Made by a program: the position numbers and the translations under genes. Positions 34,579 through 43,032 of a stretch of DNA of 43,793 bases are shown one piece after another. Numbering within the stretch: the stretch's first letter is position 1; the number at the start of each line of letters is the position of its first letter. Source of the DNA: Planctomycetia bacterium (GTDB lineage Bacteria > Planctomycetota > UBA1135 > UBA2386); NCBI GenBank assembly GCA_005776475.1, contig SXPB01000045.1:1-43793 (forward strand). Direction: 5' to 3'. The notes under the pieces were generated by a model. The model had not been told where the DNA came from, made no database searches, and was given only the letters and a program-made list of their open reading frames with translations.

Positions 34579-36674
34579 ACGCCGGGGAAGGCCAGCCGCG
34601 TTCGCTCGTCCCAACGGCCCTCGTGTGGGCCTTCCTGGTGTTGCTGGTGGTGCCGTTCGATCCGTTCTGGGTCGACTTCGAACAGGTGCGCCGCGGTCTG
34701 TTGCTGCTGCTCGCGGGCGCCGTGCTGCTGCTGCGGCCGGCGCTGCCCGCGATCCGCGGCGAGGCCTTCGTGTGGGCCCTGCTGCTCGGGCTCGTCGGCT
34801 GTGGCGGCATCGCGTGGCTCGGGGAAGTGTGGTTTGCCGAGGCGACCGCCCCGGCGACCTTCCAACCGCTGGACGCCCTCTACCGCGTCGCGCACTGGGG
34901 TGCGTTGCTCGTCGTGTTGCGCCTGGGCGCGCAGAGCGGCCAGGCGACGGCGCTGCCGTTCGTCAACCTGCTCGCGCTGACCGCGGGCTTCGGCCTGCTG
35001 CAACGGCTCGGGCTCGGCGAGATCGCGGGCTACGGCGTCGAACGCGAACCGGTGTCCGTGTTCGGCAACCTCAACGTCGCGTCGGAGTGGACGGCGATCG
35101 CCGCCATGGTCGTCACCGTCCTGCTGCCGGAAATCAGCGGCCGACGCGCGCGACCGTTCGCGTTGGTCGCCCTGGGACTCGCGAGCGCCTACCTGGTCGT
35201 CAACCAATCGCGTTCGGGCCTCATCGCACTGCCGATCGGCCTGTTGCTGCTCGCGGTGATGCAGCGCAAGTCGCGCGACGCCTGGCTGCCCGCGCTGCTC
35301 GCGGCCCTTGCCGGTGCTGCCCTCGGCCTCGCGTGCGCCGTCGCCGTGACCCGTCCAGAACCGGTCGATCTGCGCGCCACCCGCGCCGAACTGAAGCGAG
35401 CGACCTCGACCCTGGAGGTGCGGCTCGAGATCGCGCGCAGCACGACCAAGCTGTGGGCCGAGTCGCCGATCTTCGGCCGCGGGCCGGCGCAGTTCGCGGT
35501 GCACTACCCCCGGGTGCGCACGCAGAAGGAGATCGAACTCTCCAGCCACGGCCGCCAGTTCGCGACCGAAGCGCGCACCGCGCACGACGACTGGCTCGAA
35601 TTGCTCGTCGATGGCGGCCTCGTCGCCCTGGCCCTGTTCGCGGCGATGTTGTTCGGGCTGCAGCGGGAGCAGCGGGACCGCACGCGACTGCTGCCGCTGT
35701 TCGTGCTGTTGCTGCTGATGCTGGTGCGCTCGCCCTTGTGGAACGCACCCGCCGTCGTGGCGGCGCTGTTCCTGGTGCCGTTGCCCGCAGCGCCGGCGAA
35801 GCCGCGCTGGCCGCGCGCGCGGGTGCCGCTGGCATTGCTGGGGGGCGCGCTGCTGGTCGCTCTCGGTGTGCCCCAGCTCATGGGCAACCACCACGCCGCG
35901 CGGTGGCAACAGGACATCCGCAACAGCGCCGACCCCAGCCTCGAACGCCTGCATGCCGCGCATGGGTGGATGCCGCACGAACCGCGATGGCTGTCGTTGC
36001 TGGCGCAAGAGCAGTTGACCGCGAGGGACTATCCCGCCGCCCGCCTGGCGGCCGGAGCCGCCGTGGCACTGCGCCCGTTCGATCCGCAGGCGTACGCACT
36101 GCTGGCCGAGGTCCTGGTGAACGCCGGCGTCTTCGAGTTTGCGCGCCCCCTGGTGCAGCACGCGCTCAAGCTCGACCCGGCGAACCCGGAGCTGCGCACC
36201 TGGAGCAGCTGGCTCGCCACCGAACAGGGCCGCCACGACGACGCGATCACCGCGGTTGCCGAAGATCCGCACGCCCAATTGCGCCCGCGCCTCGCCCGCC
36301 ACTTCTTCGAACTGGCCCGCTTCCTGGCCAAGCGCGGCGACGGCCGCGGCGAAGCACGCATGCTGCTCGAACACCACGTGCAGGGCGCGATCGACTCGCT
36401 CGACGACACGTCGCCTGGTGGCATGACGTCGGCCCACGAACACGCGAAGGAAGCCGGTACCGCCGCGGGCGTCGCCGAACGCCGCGGCGACGCCCGGCCG
36501 CACGTGCTGATGGCGCTGCTGCTGCTCGACACGAACCGCGACCTGGTGCGTCAGCTCGGGGATCGCGCCGCGAAGATGCCGCCGCTCACCGGCTGGCAGC
36601 GCGCACAATTCGGCGATCGGCTGGCCCGACTCGACGGGCTCGAGAACTGGGCGGCTTGGCTCGCTCGCCGATGA
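34575..36674 (+). CDS. O-antigen-ligase-like membrane protein with C-terminal TPR-type repeats
   Basis: A 699-residue protein whose ATG overlaps the ftsY stop. The first 440 residues contain about ten to twelve hydrophobic segments; the large loop holds the Wzy/WaaL-type region (RLEIARSTTKLWAESPIFGR, then GPAQFAVHYP and TAHDDWLELLVDGG). Residues about 470-680 are helical repeats of TPR kind (DYPAARLAAGAAVALRPFDP, FARPLVQHALKLDPANPEL). The family joins or polymerises surface glycans at the cytoplasmic membrane. It could act on the product of the 15.8-19.7 kb cluster, but nothing links them directly. Confidence 0.8.
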   Translation: MNAGEGQPRSLVPTALVWAFLVLLVVPFDPFWVDFEQVRRGLLLLLAGAVLLLRPALPAIRGEAFVWALLLGLVGCGGIAWLGEVWFAEATAPATFQPLDALYRVAHWGALLVVLRLGAQSGQATALPFVNLLALTAGFGLLQRLGLGEIAGYGVEREPVSVFGNLNVASEWTAIAAMVVTVLLPEISGRRARPFALVALGLASAYLVVNQSRSGLIALPIGLLLLAVMQRKSRDAWLPALLAALAGAALGLACAVAVTRPEPVDLRATRAELKRATSTLEVRLEIARSTTKLWAESPIFGRGPAQFAVHYPRVRTQKEIELSSHGRQFATEARTAHDDWLELLVDGGLVALALFAAMLFGLQREQRDRTRLLPLFVLLLLMLVRSPLWNAPAVVAALFLVPLPAAPAKPRWPRARVPLALLGGALLVALGVPQLMGNHHAARWQQDIRNSADPSLERLHAAHGWMPHEPRWLSLLAQEQLTARDYPAARLAAGAAVALRPFDPQAYALLAEVLVNAGVFEFARPLVQHALKLDPANPELRTWSSWLATEQGRHDDAITAVAEDPHAQLRPRLARHFFELARFLAKRGDGRGEARMLLEHHVQGAIDSLDDTSPGGMTSAHEHAKEAGTAAGVAERRGDARPHVLMALLLLDTNRDLVRQLGDRAAKMPPLTGWQRAQFGDRLARLDGLENWAAWLARR

Positions 36675-36750
36675 GGTAGCGAGCGAAGCGAACGGAGCCA
36701 ACCGGGGATTCCTTTCTAGGGTGTGGATCTGCCACTGAGCAGCAGGCGGA

Positions 36751-36779
36751 GTTCCTGCTCGTCACGCGGTGGCAGGAAC
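36751..36779. repeat. Perfect 8-bp inverted repeat at the transposase remnant
   Basis: Arms GTTCCTGC and GCAGGAAC around 13 nt, with an inner CAC/GTG pairing. It coincides with the end of the transposase remnant. IS200/IS605 and REP-associated transposases recognise hairpins, so it may be a remnant of such an end, or a chance structure. Confidence 0.4.
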
Positions 36780-36869
36780 CTCGTGCACGCTAATCCGCGG
36801 ACGGTGATCGACGCAGGGCCGGCCTGCGACCTTCGGCTTGCGACCGGCACCTGGCCGGGCGCCGCCGCG
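36762..36869 (-). pseudogene. N-terminal remnant of a Y1 (IS200-like/REP-associated) transposase
   Basis: On the minus strand, after basic low-complexity sequence, the frame reads RGGARPGAGRKPKVAGRP, then DHRPRISVHEVPATA and stop. The RGGARPGAGRKP phrase followed by HR.R....VHV is the characteristic opening of tyrosine (Y1) transposases of the IS200-like/RAYT group. The catalytic HUH and Tyr parts are absent. The upstream part of the frame (to 37145) shows no further recognisable domain. Confidence 0.6.
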
Positions 36870-37342
36870 GCCGGGGCAAAACGGCAGCAAGGGGGCGGTG
36901 AGCTTGCCGCTCGCGCCGCGGGCCTTCGAACCGCGGCTCTGCTTCCGGCTTTCCGCCGTCCGAACTTTCTGCGTTCGACCGGCCAAAGTCCGATGCTTGG
37001 AAACCGCTTCCATTGATTGCGCAGATATATGACCGTGCAGATCGAGCTGCAAGCAGGAGGCTGGAGACTCCTGGGCTCCGCAGCCCTCGCCGAGTTGGCG
37101 CGCTGGTTGCGGCAGCGGCGCGCCGCATCGCGGGCTAGGGTCCACCGGGCGCCCTGAGGCAGGCGATGCCCAACGGCGTGCGAGAGCCAGACCCCTTACT
37201 CCGTGTTCCCGTCGATATGCCGCAGTTCGTGCAGCGCCCTCCCGTCGAACCGGCGACTACGCTGCGGACTCGCGAAGAGTCCCTTTGCCGCAACGGGCAC
37301 TTCAGACCCGGAACTTGGCCTCGGCCCCATCGATGAGCGGCT

Positions 37343-37711
37343 TCACGCGCGCAAAGCGGAGGCGAAACCGATCGCTTCGAAGGTGATGAGCACGGTGACG
37401 ATGGCCTGGGCGGCGTAGCCGAATGCGCGCGGCAGTTCGCGTAGCAGCAGCGTGACGAGACCGAACAGCAGCAAGGTCACCACGCCGCCGACGACGAAGA
37501 ACGCGGCGTCGTCGAGGTTGCACAGCACCGGAACCATGATGCCCGGCACCAGCGGCGAGCACAGCAGGTAGTTCGTGAGGCAGTGGCCGCAGTCGCGCAG
37601 CATGCCGGTGACGACCGGCACCAGCACCGGCAACCACAACGTACACGCGGCCCGCACCATCGCGTTGTGCCACGCGAACCCCAGTCCCTTCGCAGCGACG
37701 TCGGACACCAT
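37343..37711 (-). CDS. Small membrane protein of unknown function
   Basis: A 122-residue protein with three probable transmembrane segments (CTLWLPVLVPVVTGML, FFVVGGVVTLLLFGLVTLLL and AAQAIVTVLITFEAIGFA) and a cysteine/histidine patch (RDCGHCLTNYLLCSP) that could bind metal. Its ATG at 37711 comes 1 nt after the stop of the upstream SGNH-like gene, so the two are probably co-translated. No family recognised. Confidence 0.6.
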   Translation of the reverse strand: MVSDVAAKGLGFAWHNAMVRAACTLWLPVLVPVVTGMLRDCGHCLTNYLLCSPLVPGIMVPVLCNLDDAAFFVVGGVVTLLLFGLVTLLLRELPRAFGYAAQAIVTVLITFEAIGFASALRA

Positions 37712-37712
37712 G

Positions 37713-38630
37713 TCAGCCTCCTGCCCCTGCCGGAGCCTTCGATTTCGGCTTCGCCGCAGCCGCCCGCAGGTCGGCGATATCGGGACCCGCACCGCAGGCT
37801 TCGACGAACTGGTCTAACGTCCAATTCTGGGCGTGCAGCGGATGGTCCTTGGCGAACGCATCGCGCAGCATCGGTTGCACCGTGAACCCGAGCATCGCCA
37901 TGCCGAGGCGGTTGGCGTGCAAACGGTCAGACTGCAGCATGGCTCCCGGCGGCGCCTGCAAGGCACCGTCCACGAGCGGCAGCGCAACGCCCTCGGTCTT
38001 CATGCCCTTCACCAGGGCCGCGAGCTTGACGAGGCGCATGTTGGGCCGCGCCGCAACGAACGTCTCGAGCTGGGTGTTGAGTTCCGCGAGCAACGCCACC
38101 GACGGAATCCACGACGCGCGCAGCATGCGCGGGGCGGCGCCACGCATGTCCGGCAGGTCGCCGACCAGGATCGGCCCGTCGAACGTCGCCAGCAGTTCGA
38201 GACCCTGCGCCAACTTCGCCTTGCGCCCGGTCGCTTCGTCCTTGCCGGTCCATTCGCCGTAGGCGAACCAGAACGGGAAGTCGACGGCGACCAGGATCTC
38301 GGCCTTCGCCTTCTTGGCGCCGTCGATCTGCTGGCGGCCGAGTTCCATCGGCGAGATGAACAGCTGCGCCATCGGCTCCAACGGATGCGTCGTCGCGCGC
38401 GCGTGCTCGCCACACCACGCCTTCAGCACCCACTGCAGCGGCACCGAATCGCCCTGTTCGGCAGCACCCCACAGCGGACCGTCCTCGAAGCCGCCGCTCA
38501 CCGAAGCCCCGACCACGTGCAGGCGCAGCTTCTTTGCCGCCTTGGCGGGCGCCGCCGGGTCCTGACTGAGGGCGCAACCGACCGCGAGCAGCGCCATCAC
38601 GAACGAACCGATCCGAGTGCCGATCGTCAT
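37713..38630 (-). CDS. Exported SGNH-hydrolase-like protein
   Basis: A 305-residue protein with a signal peptide, possibly lipoprotein (LLAVGC, Cys19). Block I is VVGASVSGG (Ser43, GAS instead of GDS) and block V is SDRLHANRLG with the catalytic DxxH. FFWFAYGEW-type and DLPDMRG phrases fit the SGNH fold core. Probably an esterase acting outside the cytoplasm on sugar or lipid acyl groups. A TAGAGT hexamer, inside the end of the GH3 gene, lies 9 nt before the ATG. Confidence 0.72.
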   Translation of the reverse strand: MTIGTRIGSFVMALLAVGCALSQDPAAPAKAAKKLRLHVVGASVSGGFEDGPLWGAAEQGDSVPLQWVLKAWCGEHARATTHPLEPMAQLFISPMELGRQQIDGAKKAKAEILVAVDFPFWFAYGEWTGKDEATGRKAKLAQGLELLATFDGPILVGDLPDMRGAAPRMLRASWIPSVALLAELNTQLETFVAARPNMRLVKLAALVKGMKTEGVALPLVDGALQAPPGAMLQSDRLHANRLGMAMLGFTVQPMLRDAFAKDHPLHAQNWTLDQFVEACGAGPDIADLRAAAAKPKSKAPAGAGG

Positions 38631-38642
38631 ACGCCCACCACT

Positions 38643-41441
38643 CTACCGCAGCGCCGCCAGCACCGCGTCATGCACGGCGCGGCGGACCGCGGTGATCTTG
38701 TTGTTGACCCGCGTCGGGTGCACGCGGTTGGTCAGCAGCACCACGCACAGGTCGAGGCTCGGGCAACACCACAACGACGTGCCGGTGAACCCCGTGTGGC
38801 CGAACGTGCCCGCCGGCACCGTGCTACCCGCCCAACTGCCACTCGCCAGCATCTGGAAGCCGAGCCCGCGCGTCGTATCGCCGCCGACCATCGCCGGCTG
38901 GATGGCCGCCTCGACCAGATCGCGCGGCAGCACCTCGCGCCCCCCCGCGAGCATCGCCACGCCATAGGCAAGCACGTCGGCGGCGGTCGCGAACAACCCG
39001 GCGTGGCCGCTGATGCCCCCCATCGCGAACGCGTTCTCGTCGTGCACAAAACCCCGCACGATGCCGCCGCGCCGAGCATCGCGTTCGGTCGGCGCCGCAT
39101 CCACGAGAGCCGCGCCCGAGGTCGGTGCAAACGTCGCGTGCTGCATCCCGAACGGCGACAGCACTTCGCGCTGCACGAACGTCGCAAACGGCTCGCCGCT
39201 CGCCTGCTCGACGATCGCCAGCAACAGCACGAAGCCGAGATCGCTGTAGGTCGGGCCGGTGCCGGGCTCGTACATCAACCCCTCGGTCGCCGCCGCCGCG
39301 ACGATGGCGTCCTTGCCCTGCAGCGTGCGGTAGTAGCGTTCGTAGGCCGGCAGGCCACCGTTGTGCGCGAGCAGATGCCGCACGGTGACCTTGTCCTTGC
39401 CAGTGCCGGTGAACGCAGGCACCCACTTCTGCACCGGGTCGTCGAGCGAGAGCTTCTTCGCCGCGACCAACCGCAGAATCGCCGGCGTTGTCGCACACAC
39501 CTTCGTCAACGACGCGAGGTCGAAGCGCGTGCTGGCGGTCACCGCGGCATCGTCGCTCGCATGCCCTAGCTTGCCGACGGCGGCGTCGAACACGATGCGG
39601 CCACGGCGCGCGACCCTGCACACCGCACCGGGGAAGGCGCCGTCACGCACGGCGGCGGCCAGCACGGCGTTCAGGTCCGCGGTGAGCGACGGGGCGAAGT
39701 CTGCGTCGATGGGATCGATCGGCGCGAGATTCTTGGCGACGAGTCGCGTGAGGCCCGTTCCCGCAGCAGCTACTCCAGGAATCGACACGGGCAGGCGTCC
39801 GGTCACCTCGGCGTTGCCGAGCAACACCGCCGCCGCCGCACGTTCGGTGCGTTCCGTCGACCAGAACGCACAGGTGTAGGTGTCGATCGCGGGCAGATGC
39901 TGCACGAGGTAGGGATTGCCGAACGACACCGCAACCACCTGCTGCTCGTCGCGCAGAGCATCGACCACCGGCCGCAGCGCCGGCGGCAAACCGACACCAC
40001 CGGCGTATTCGCGCACCTTCACGTGCAGCGCCAACACGATCCGGCGCGCCGCCGCCACCTTCGCCACGCCCGCGGCAATCGCTTCCGCCGAGCTAGTCCC
40101 CGACAAGCGCACGACGCCAAGACCGCAGACCTCGGCACAACTCTCCTCGAACCTGCGCCCCGCCCCTTCCTCCTGGTCGAGCAAGGTGACGAGTACGGTG
40201 TCCGCCGCGGCCGCCTTCGTCAGCGGCAGATTGCCGCCGCGGTCGCGAACCAACGTCAATCCACGCGCCGCGATCTCGTCGGCGAAGCCTTCCGCCATCG
40301 GCGTGCGCAACGCACTTCGCCAATCCGCCGCAACCGCGCCGCCACCGGAGAACAAGCCCACCTTCGCCTTCGCGCGCAGGATGCGCAGCACGGCGTCGTC
40401 GAGCCGCGCCATCGGCACGCGCCCACTGCGCACCGCCTCGACCACCGCCGCGCGCGCCGCCAACGGATCCGGCGGCATCAGCAACACATCGGCGCCCGCC
40501 AGCAGCGCCCGCACCGCGACTTCACCCGGCGGGAAGGCGTTCTGCACACCCTTCATCTCGAGCGCGTCGGTGACGACAAGGCCCGTGAAGCCGAGTTCGC
40601 CACGCAGCACGTCGCCGAGGATCTTCTTCGACAACGTCGCCGGCACGTTCGGATCTTCACCAAGGCCCGGCACGCCGAGGTGGCCGGTCATCACCGCTTC
40701 GAGCCCATCCTTGCTCGCCACCGCGAACGGCAACAGCTCGACGGCGCGCAGACGGGCGCCGTCACCGGGCACCTGCGCGAGTGCGAGGTGCGAGTCGGTA
40801 TCGACGTCGCCGTGGCCGGGGAAGTGTTTGCCGCAGGCAAGCAACCCCGCACTGCGCACGCCGCGAGCGAACGCGCTGCCGAGTCGGGCGACGAGCTGCG
40901 GGTCCTCGCCGAAGCTGCGCACGTTGATGATGGGGTTCTGCGGGTTGCTGTTCACGTCGAGAACGGGCGCGAACACGAAGTGGAAGCCGAGGGCCTTCGC
41001 TTCTTCGCCAGTGACACGGCCCATCGCTTCGGCAAGGCGGGCGGAGCCGGTGGCGCCGACGAGCATCTGGTTGCCGAGTTCGGTGCCGCCTTTGAGGCGG
41101 AACCAGACGCCGCCTTCGAAGTCGCCGGCGAGCAGGAGGGGCACCTTCGCTGCGGCCTGGAGTTTCTGCACCAGCGTCGCCGCGTCGTCGACGGTGCCGA
41201 GGCTGAGGATGACGCCGCCTAGGCCGGCGTCGCGCACCCAGGCGAGCATCTGGTCGTGGTTGGTGGCGCCTTCCTTGGCTTCGGTGCGCGAGAGCGACCA
41301 CGACATGAACAGTTGGCCGGCCTTCTCTTCGAGCGATAGCGCGGCGAAGCGTTCGGCGGCGGGGTCCTGGGCGCGCAGCGATGCGGGCGGCAACGACGAC
41401 AGCGCGGCCAGGACAAGAACAGCGGCGTGGGCTCGGAGCAC
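38643..41441 (-). CDS. Exported GH3 beta-N-acetylhexosaminidase fused to a beta-lactamase-type serine hydrolase
   Basis: A 932-residue protein starting at GTG 41441 with a Sec signal (LVLAALSSLPPASLRAQ). Residues about 30-365 are GH3 of the NagZ type: FAPVLDVNSNPQNPIINVRS region, KHFPGHGD at 205-212 (His/Asp acid-base) and nucleophile Asp292 in VVTDALEMKG. A C-terminal GH3 domain extends to about 570. Residues about 585-932 are a class C beta-lactamase/esterase fold with SLTK at 644-647, YSD at 732-734 and HTGFTG near 880. Such fusions occur in Bacteroidetes and Planctomycetes; likely roles are release of GlcNAc from peptidoglycan or chitin fragments and a peptidase or esterase step. Confidence 0.88.
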   Translation of the reverse strand: MLRAHAAVLVLAALSSLPPASLRAQDPAAERFAALSLEEKAGQLFMSWSLSRTEAKEGATNHDQMLAWVRDAGLGGVILSLGTVDDAATLVQKLQAAAKVPLLLAGDFEGGVWFRLKGGTELGNQMLVGATGSARLAEAMGRVTGEEAKALGFHFVFAPVLDVNSNPQNPIINVRSFGEDPQLVARLGSAFARGVRSAGLLACGKHFPGHGDVDTDSHLALAQVPGDGARLRAVELLPFAVASKDGLEAVMTGHLGVPGLGEDPNVPATLSKKILGDVLRGELGFTGLVVTDALEMKGVQNAFPPGEVAVRALLAGADVLLMPPDPLAARAAVVEAVRSGRVPMARLDDAVLRILRAKAKVGLFSGGGAVAADWRSALRTPMAEGFADEIAARGLTLVRDRGGNLPLTKAAAADTVLVTLLDQEEGAGRRFEESCAEVCGLGVVRLSGTSSAEAIAAGVAKVAAARRIVLALHVKVREYAGGVGLPPALRPVVDALRDEQQVVAVSFGNPYLVQHLPAIDTYTCAFWSTERTERAAAAVLLGNAEVTGRLPVSIPGVAAAGTGLTRLVAKNLAPIDPIDADFAPSLTADLNAVLAAAVRDGAFPGAVCRVARRGRIVFDAAVGKLGHASDDAAVTASTRFDLASLTKVCATTPAILRLVAAKKLSLDDPVQKWVPAFTGTGKDKVTVRHLLAHNGGLPAYERYYRTLQGKDAIVAAAATEGLMYEPGTGPTYSDLGFVLLLAIVEQASGEPFATFVQREVLSPFGMQHATFAPTSGAALVDAAPTERDARRGGIVRGFVHDENAFAMGGISGHAGLFATAADVLAYGVAMLAGGREVLPRDLVEAAIQPAMVGGDTTRGLGFQMLASGSWAGSTVPAGTFGHTGFTGTSLWCCPSLDLCVVLLTNRVHPTRVNNKITAVRRAVHDAVLAALR

Positions 41442-41447
41442 GCGGAG

Positions 41448-41453
41448 AGACTA
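41448..41453 (-). promoter_or_regulatory. -10-like hexamer before the GH3 gene
   Basis: TAGTCT on the minus strand ends 6 nt before GTG 41441, the leaderless spacing. Confidence 0.4.
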
Positions 41454-41581
41454 CGCGTCGGCAACCGTTCCGTCGCGACTCAGGCGCTTCGGAGAACGGG
41501 AGCACCACGTTTCGAAGCTCGAAGCAACGTCACCATCCGTTGGCCAGAACCGAGGCCGCTCCCAATTCCCACGTCGCAAAG

Positions 41582-41962
41582 TCATCGCATTCCCCCCCAC
41601 CGACTCGTCTCCGTCGCACGACGACGAGGAGTTGGGCTGAGTGTCCCGGTCCTGAAAATCGCCCCAGCGAAGTTCATGAGCTGCGTCTCCTCATCCGTCA
41701 GCTGGATCCCCCGGCGTTCCATCCCGAAACGAATGTGCCGGATGACTGCCACAACATGTTCGTTCTGCGACTCAACTTCCTGATTCGCCATCGCAATGGC
41801 ATCGGCCCAACCGGTCCGATAGGAGCCAGCCACCGATTCCCTGTGCCACCACCACAGCACTAGCGGAATGATCGCCAGCGTCGCCAATGCCTCAACTCGC
41901 CGCATTCGCAGATTGCGACGCAGTCGATTCTCGGCCCTGGAACTCGACCTGTTGGTAGCCAT
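41582..41962 (-). CDS. Small single-span membrane protein
   Basis: A 126-residue protein starting at ATG 41962. A basic N-terminus (SSSRAENRLRRNLRMRR) is followed by one hydrophobic span (ALATLAIIPLVLWWW) and a hydrophilic remainder with no recognised motif. Gene-like codon use continues to the stop; the C-terminal end is Arg-rich. No family recognised, and the call depends only on length and structure. Confidence 0.45.
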   Translation of the reverse strand: MATNRSSSRAENRLRRNLRMRRVEALATLAIIPLVLWWWHRESVAGSYRTGWADAIAMANQEVESQNEHVVAVIRHIRFGMERRGIQLTDEETQLMNFAGAIFRTGTLSPTPRRRATETSRWGGMR

Positions 41963-42142
41963 GGGCACATCTAGCGAAGCCGGGTTCGCGCAGTACGGCC
42001 TCGACAACGCAAACGGGCAGCCGCGGGTTCAATCGCCGCCCACTCCGTAGGCTCTGCTGCGAACGAGGAACCTGTCCGCCGAGCGCGATCTGCCCTCAGT
42101 CGCGACCGATTCGAACGCAGCGAATGACCGGCCGAACCAACC

Positions 42143-42898
42143 TCACGCGCCGGATTGGCCGGCGTGCAGCAGGCTCGCCGCGTCGCGATCGAGCAGCACG
42201 AGCACATTGCTGTGCGTGCGCACGATGCTGGCCGGACACGCCGGCGCGACCGTTCCCTGCAGCATCGCCGCCACCGCCGCCGCCTTCGCCTTGCCGAACG
42301 CACACAGCACGAGCCGCTTCGCCAAAAGGATGGTCGCGAGGCCCGAAGTCACCGCGCGCGTCGGCGGCTCGTTCGGCGCGAAGCGGGCGCGGGCGTCGTC
42401 GCGCGTGGTCTCGGCCAGCGTGGTGACGTGGAAGCCAGTGTCGAACGCAGTGCCGGGTTCGTTGAACGCGAGGTGGCTGTTGCGGCCGATGCCGAGGAAC
42501 TGCAGCCCGACGCCACCGGCCCGCTGCAGGCGCTGTTCGTGCGCGCGCAGCGACGCCGGGGCGTCGTCGTGCGGCACGGGGAAGAACATGCCCTTCGGCA
42601 GCATGGCGAGCAGCTGCGGGCAGGCGGTGCCGAGTTCATGCACCATGCCGCCAGCCCGGCCGGGCGGGAAGCCGAGGTACTCGTCGAGATGCGTCGCGAG
42701 CAGGTTGCCGGCGTTCGCGAGGCGGCCGTGGGCGAGTTCTTGCTGCAGGGCCTGCAGGAACGTCGTGAAGGTGCCGCCGGTGGCAAACCCCAGCAGGGGG
42801 CGCGCCGTGGTCGCGAGCAGGGTCCGGACTTCGTCGAGCAACACCGGCACCGCCGCGGCGGCGTTGGCGAGGATCCGGACTGCGGGCGAAGGCGGCAT
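42143..42898 (-). CDS. nagB: Glucosamine-6-phosphate deaminase/isomerase-like protein
   Basis: A 251-residue cytoplasmic protein of the NagB/6-phosphogluconolactonase family. Motifs: FATGGTFTTF (phosphate loop), THLDEYLGF with Asp72, and LGIGRNSHLAFNEPG with His142 and Glu147. It converts glucosamine 6-phosphate to fructose 6-phosphate and ammonia. It fits with the GH3 hexosaminidase and LPMO as part of amino-sugar use. Gene symbol by family; a related sugar-phosphate isomerase is possible. Confidence 0.85.
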   Translation of the reverse strand: MPPSPAVRILANAAAAVPVLLDEVRTLLATTARPLLGFATGGTFTTFLQALQQELAHGRLANAGNLLATHLDEYLGFPPGRAGGMVHELGTACPQLLAMLPKGMFFPVPHDDAPASLRAHEQRLQRAGGVGLQFLGIGRNSHLAFNEPGTAFDTGFHVTTLAETTRDDARARFAPNEPPTRAVTSGLATILLAKRLVLCAFGKAKAAAVAAMLQGTVAPACPASIVRTHSNVLVLLDRDAASLLHAGQSGA

Positions 42899-43032
42899 GG
42901 CGAATCGAGAATGTGGCGTGCAGGACTGCTGGCGTCAATTGACCTGACTCGGGCGCGTACCGGCATGCCTTCACGCGCAGCCCAGCTGCCTTTGCCGGTG
43001 GCCTCTTCCACCGCAACCGGCATGCTGTGCAG

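Larger units (their letters stand above)
36675..37342. other. 668-nt region without an intact gene, with a transposase remnant
   Basis: The left part holds a hairpin and the N-terminal stump of a transposase (listed separately). The right part (37150-37342) shows no convincing gene; a short minus-strand frame reads RRFDGRALHELRHIDGNTE before a stop, weakly like an RNase PH start, but is too short to call. Confidence 0.5.

Noticed and set aside
37146-37342. RNase PH N-terminal remnant (RRFDGRALHELRHIDGNTE)
   Set aside because: Only about 19 codons before a stop and no further likeness; too short to separate from chance.
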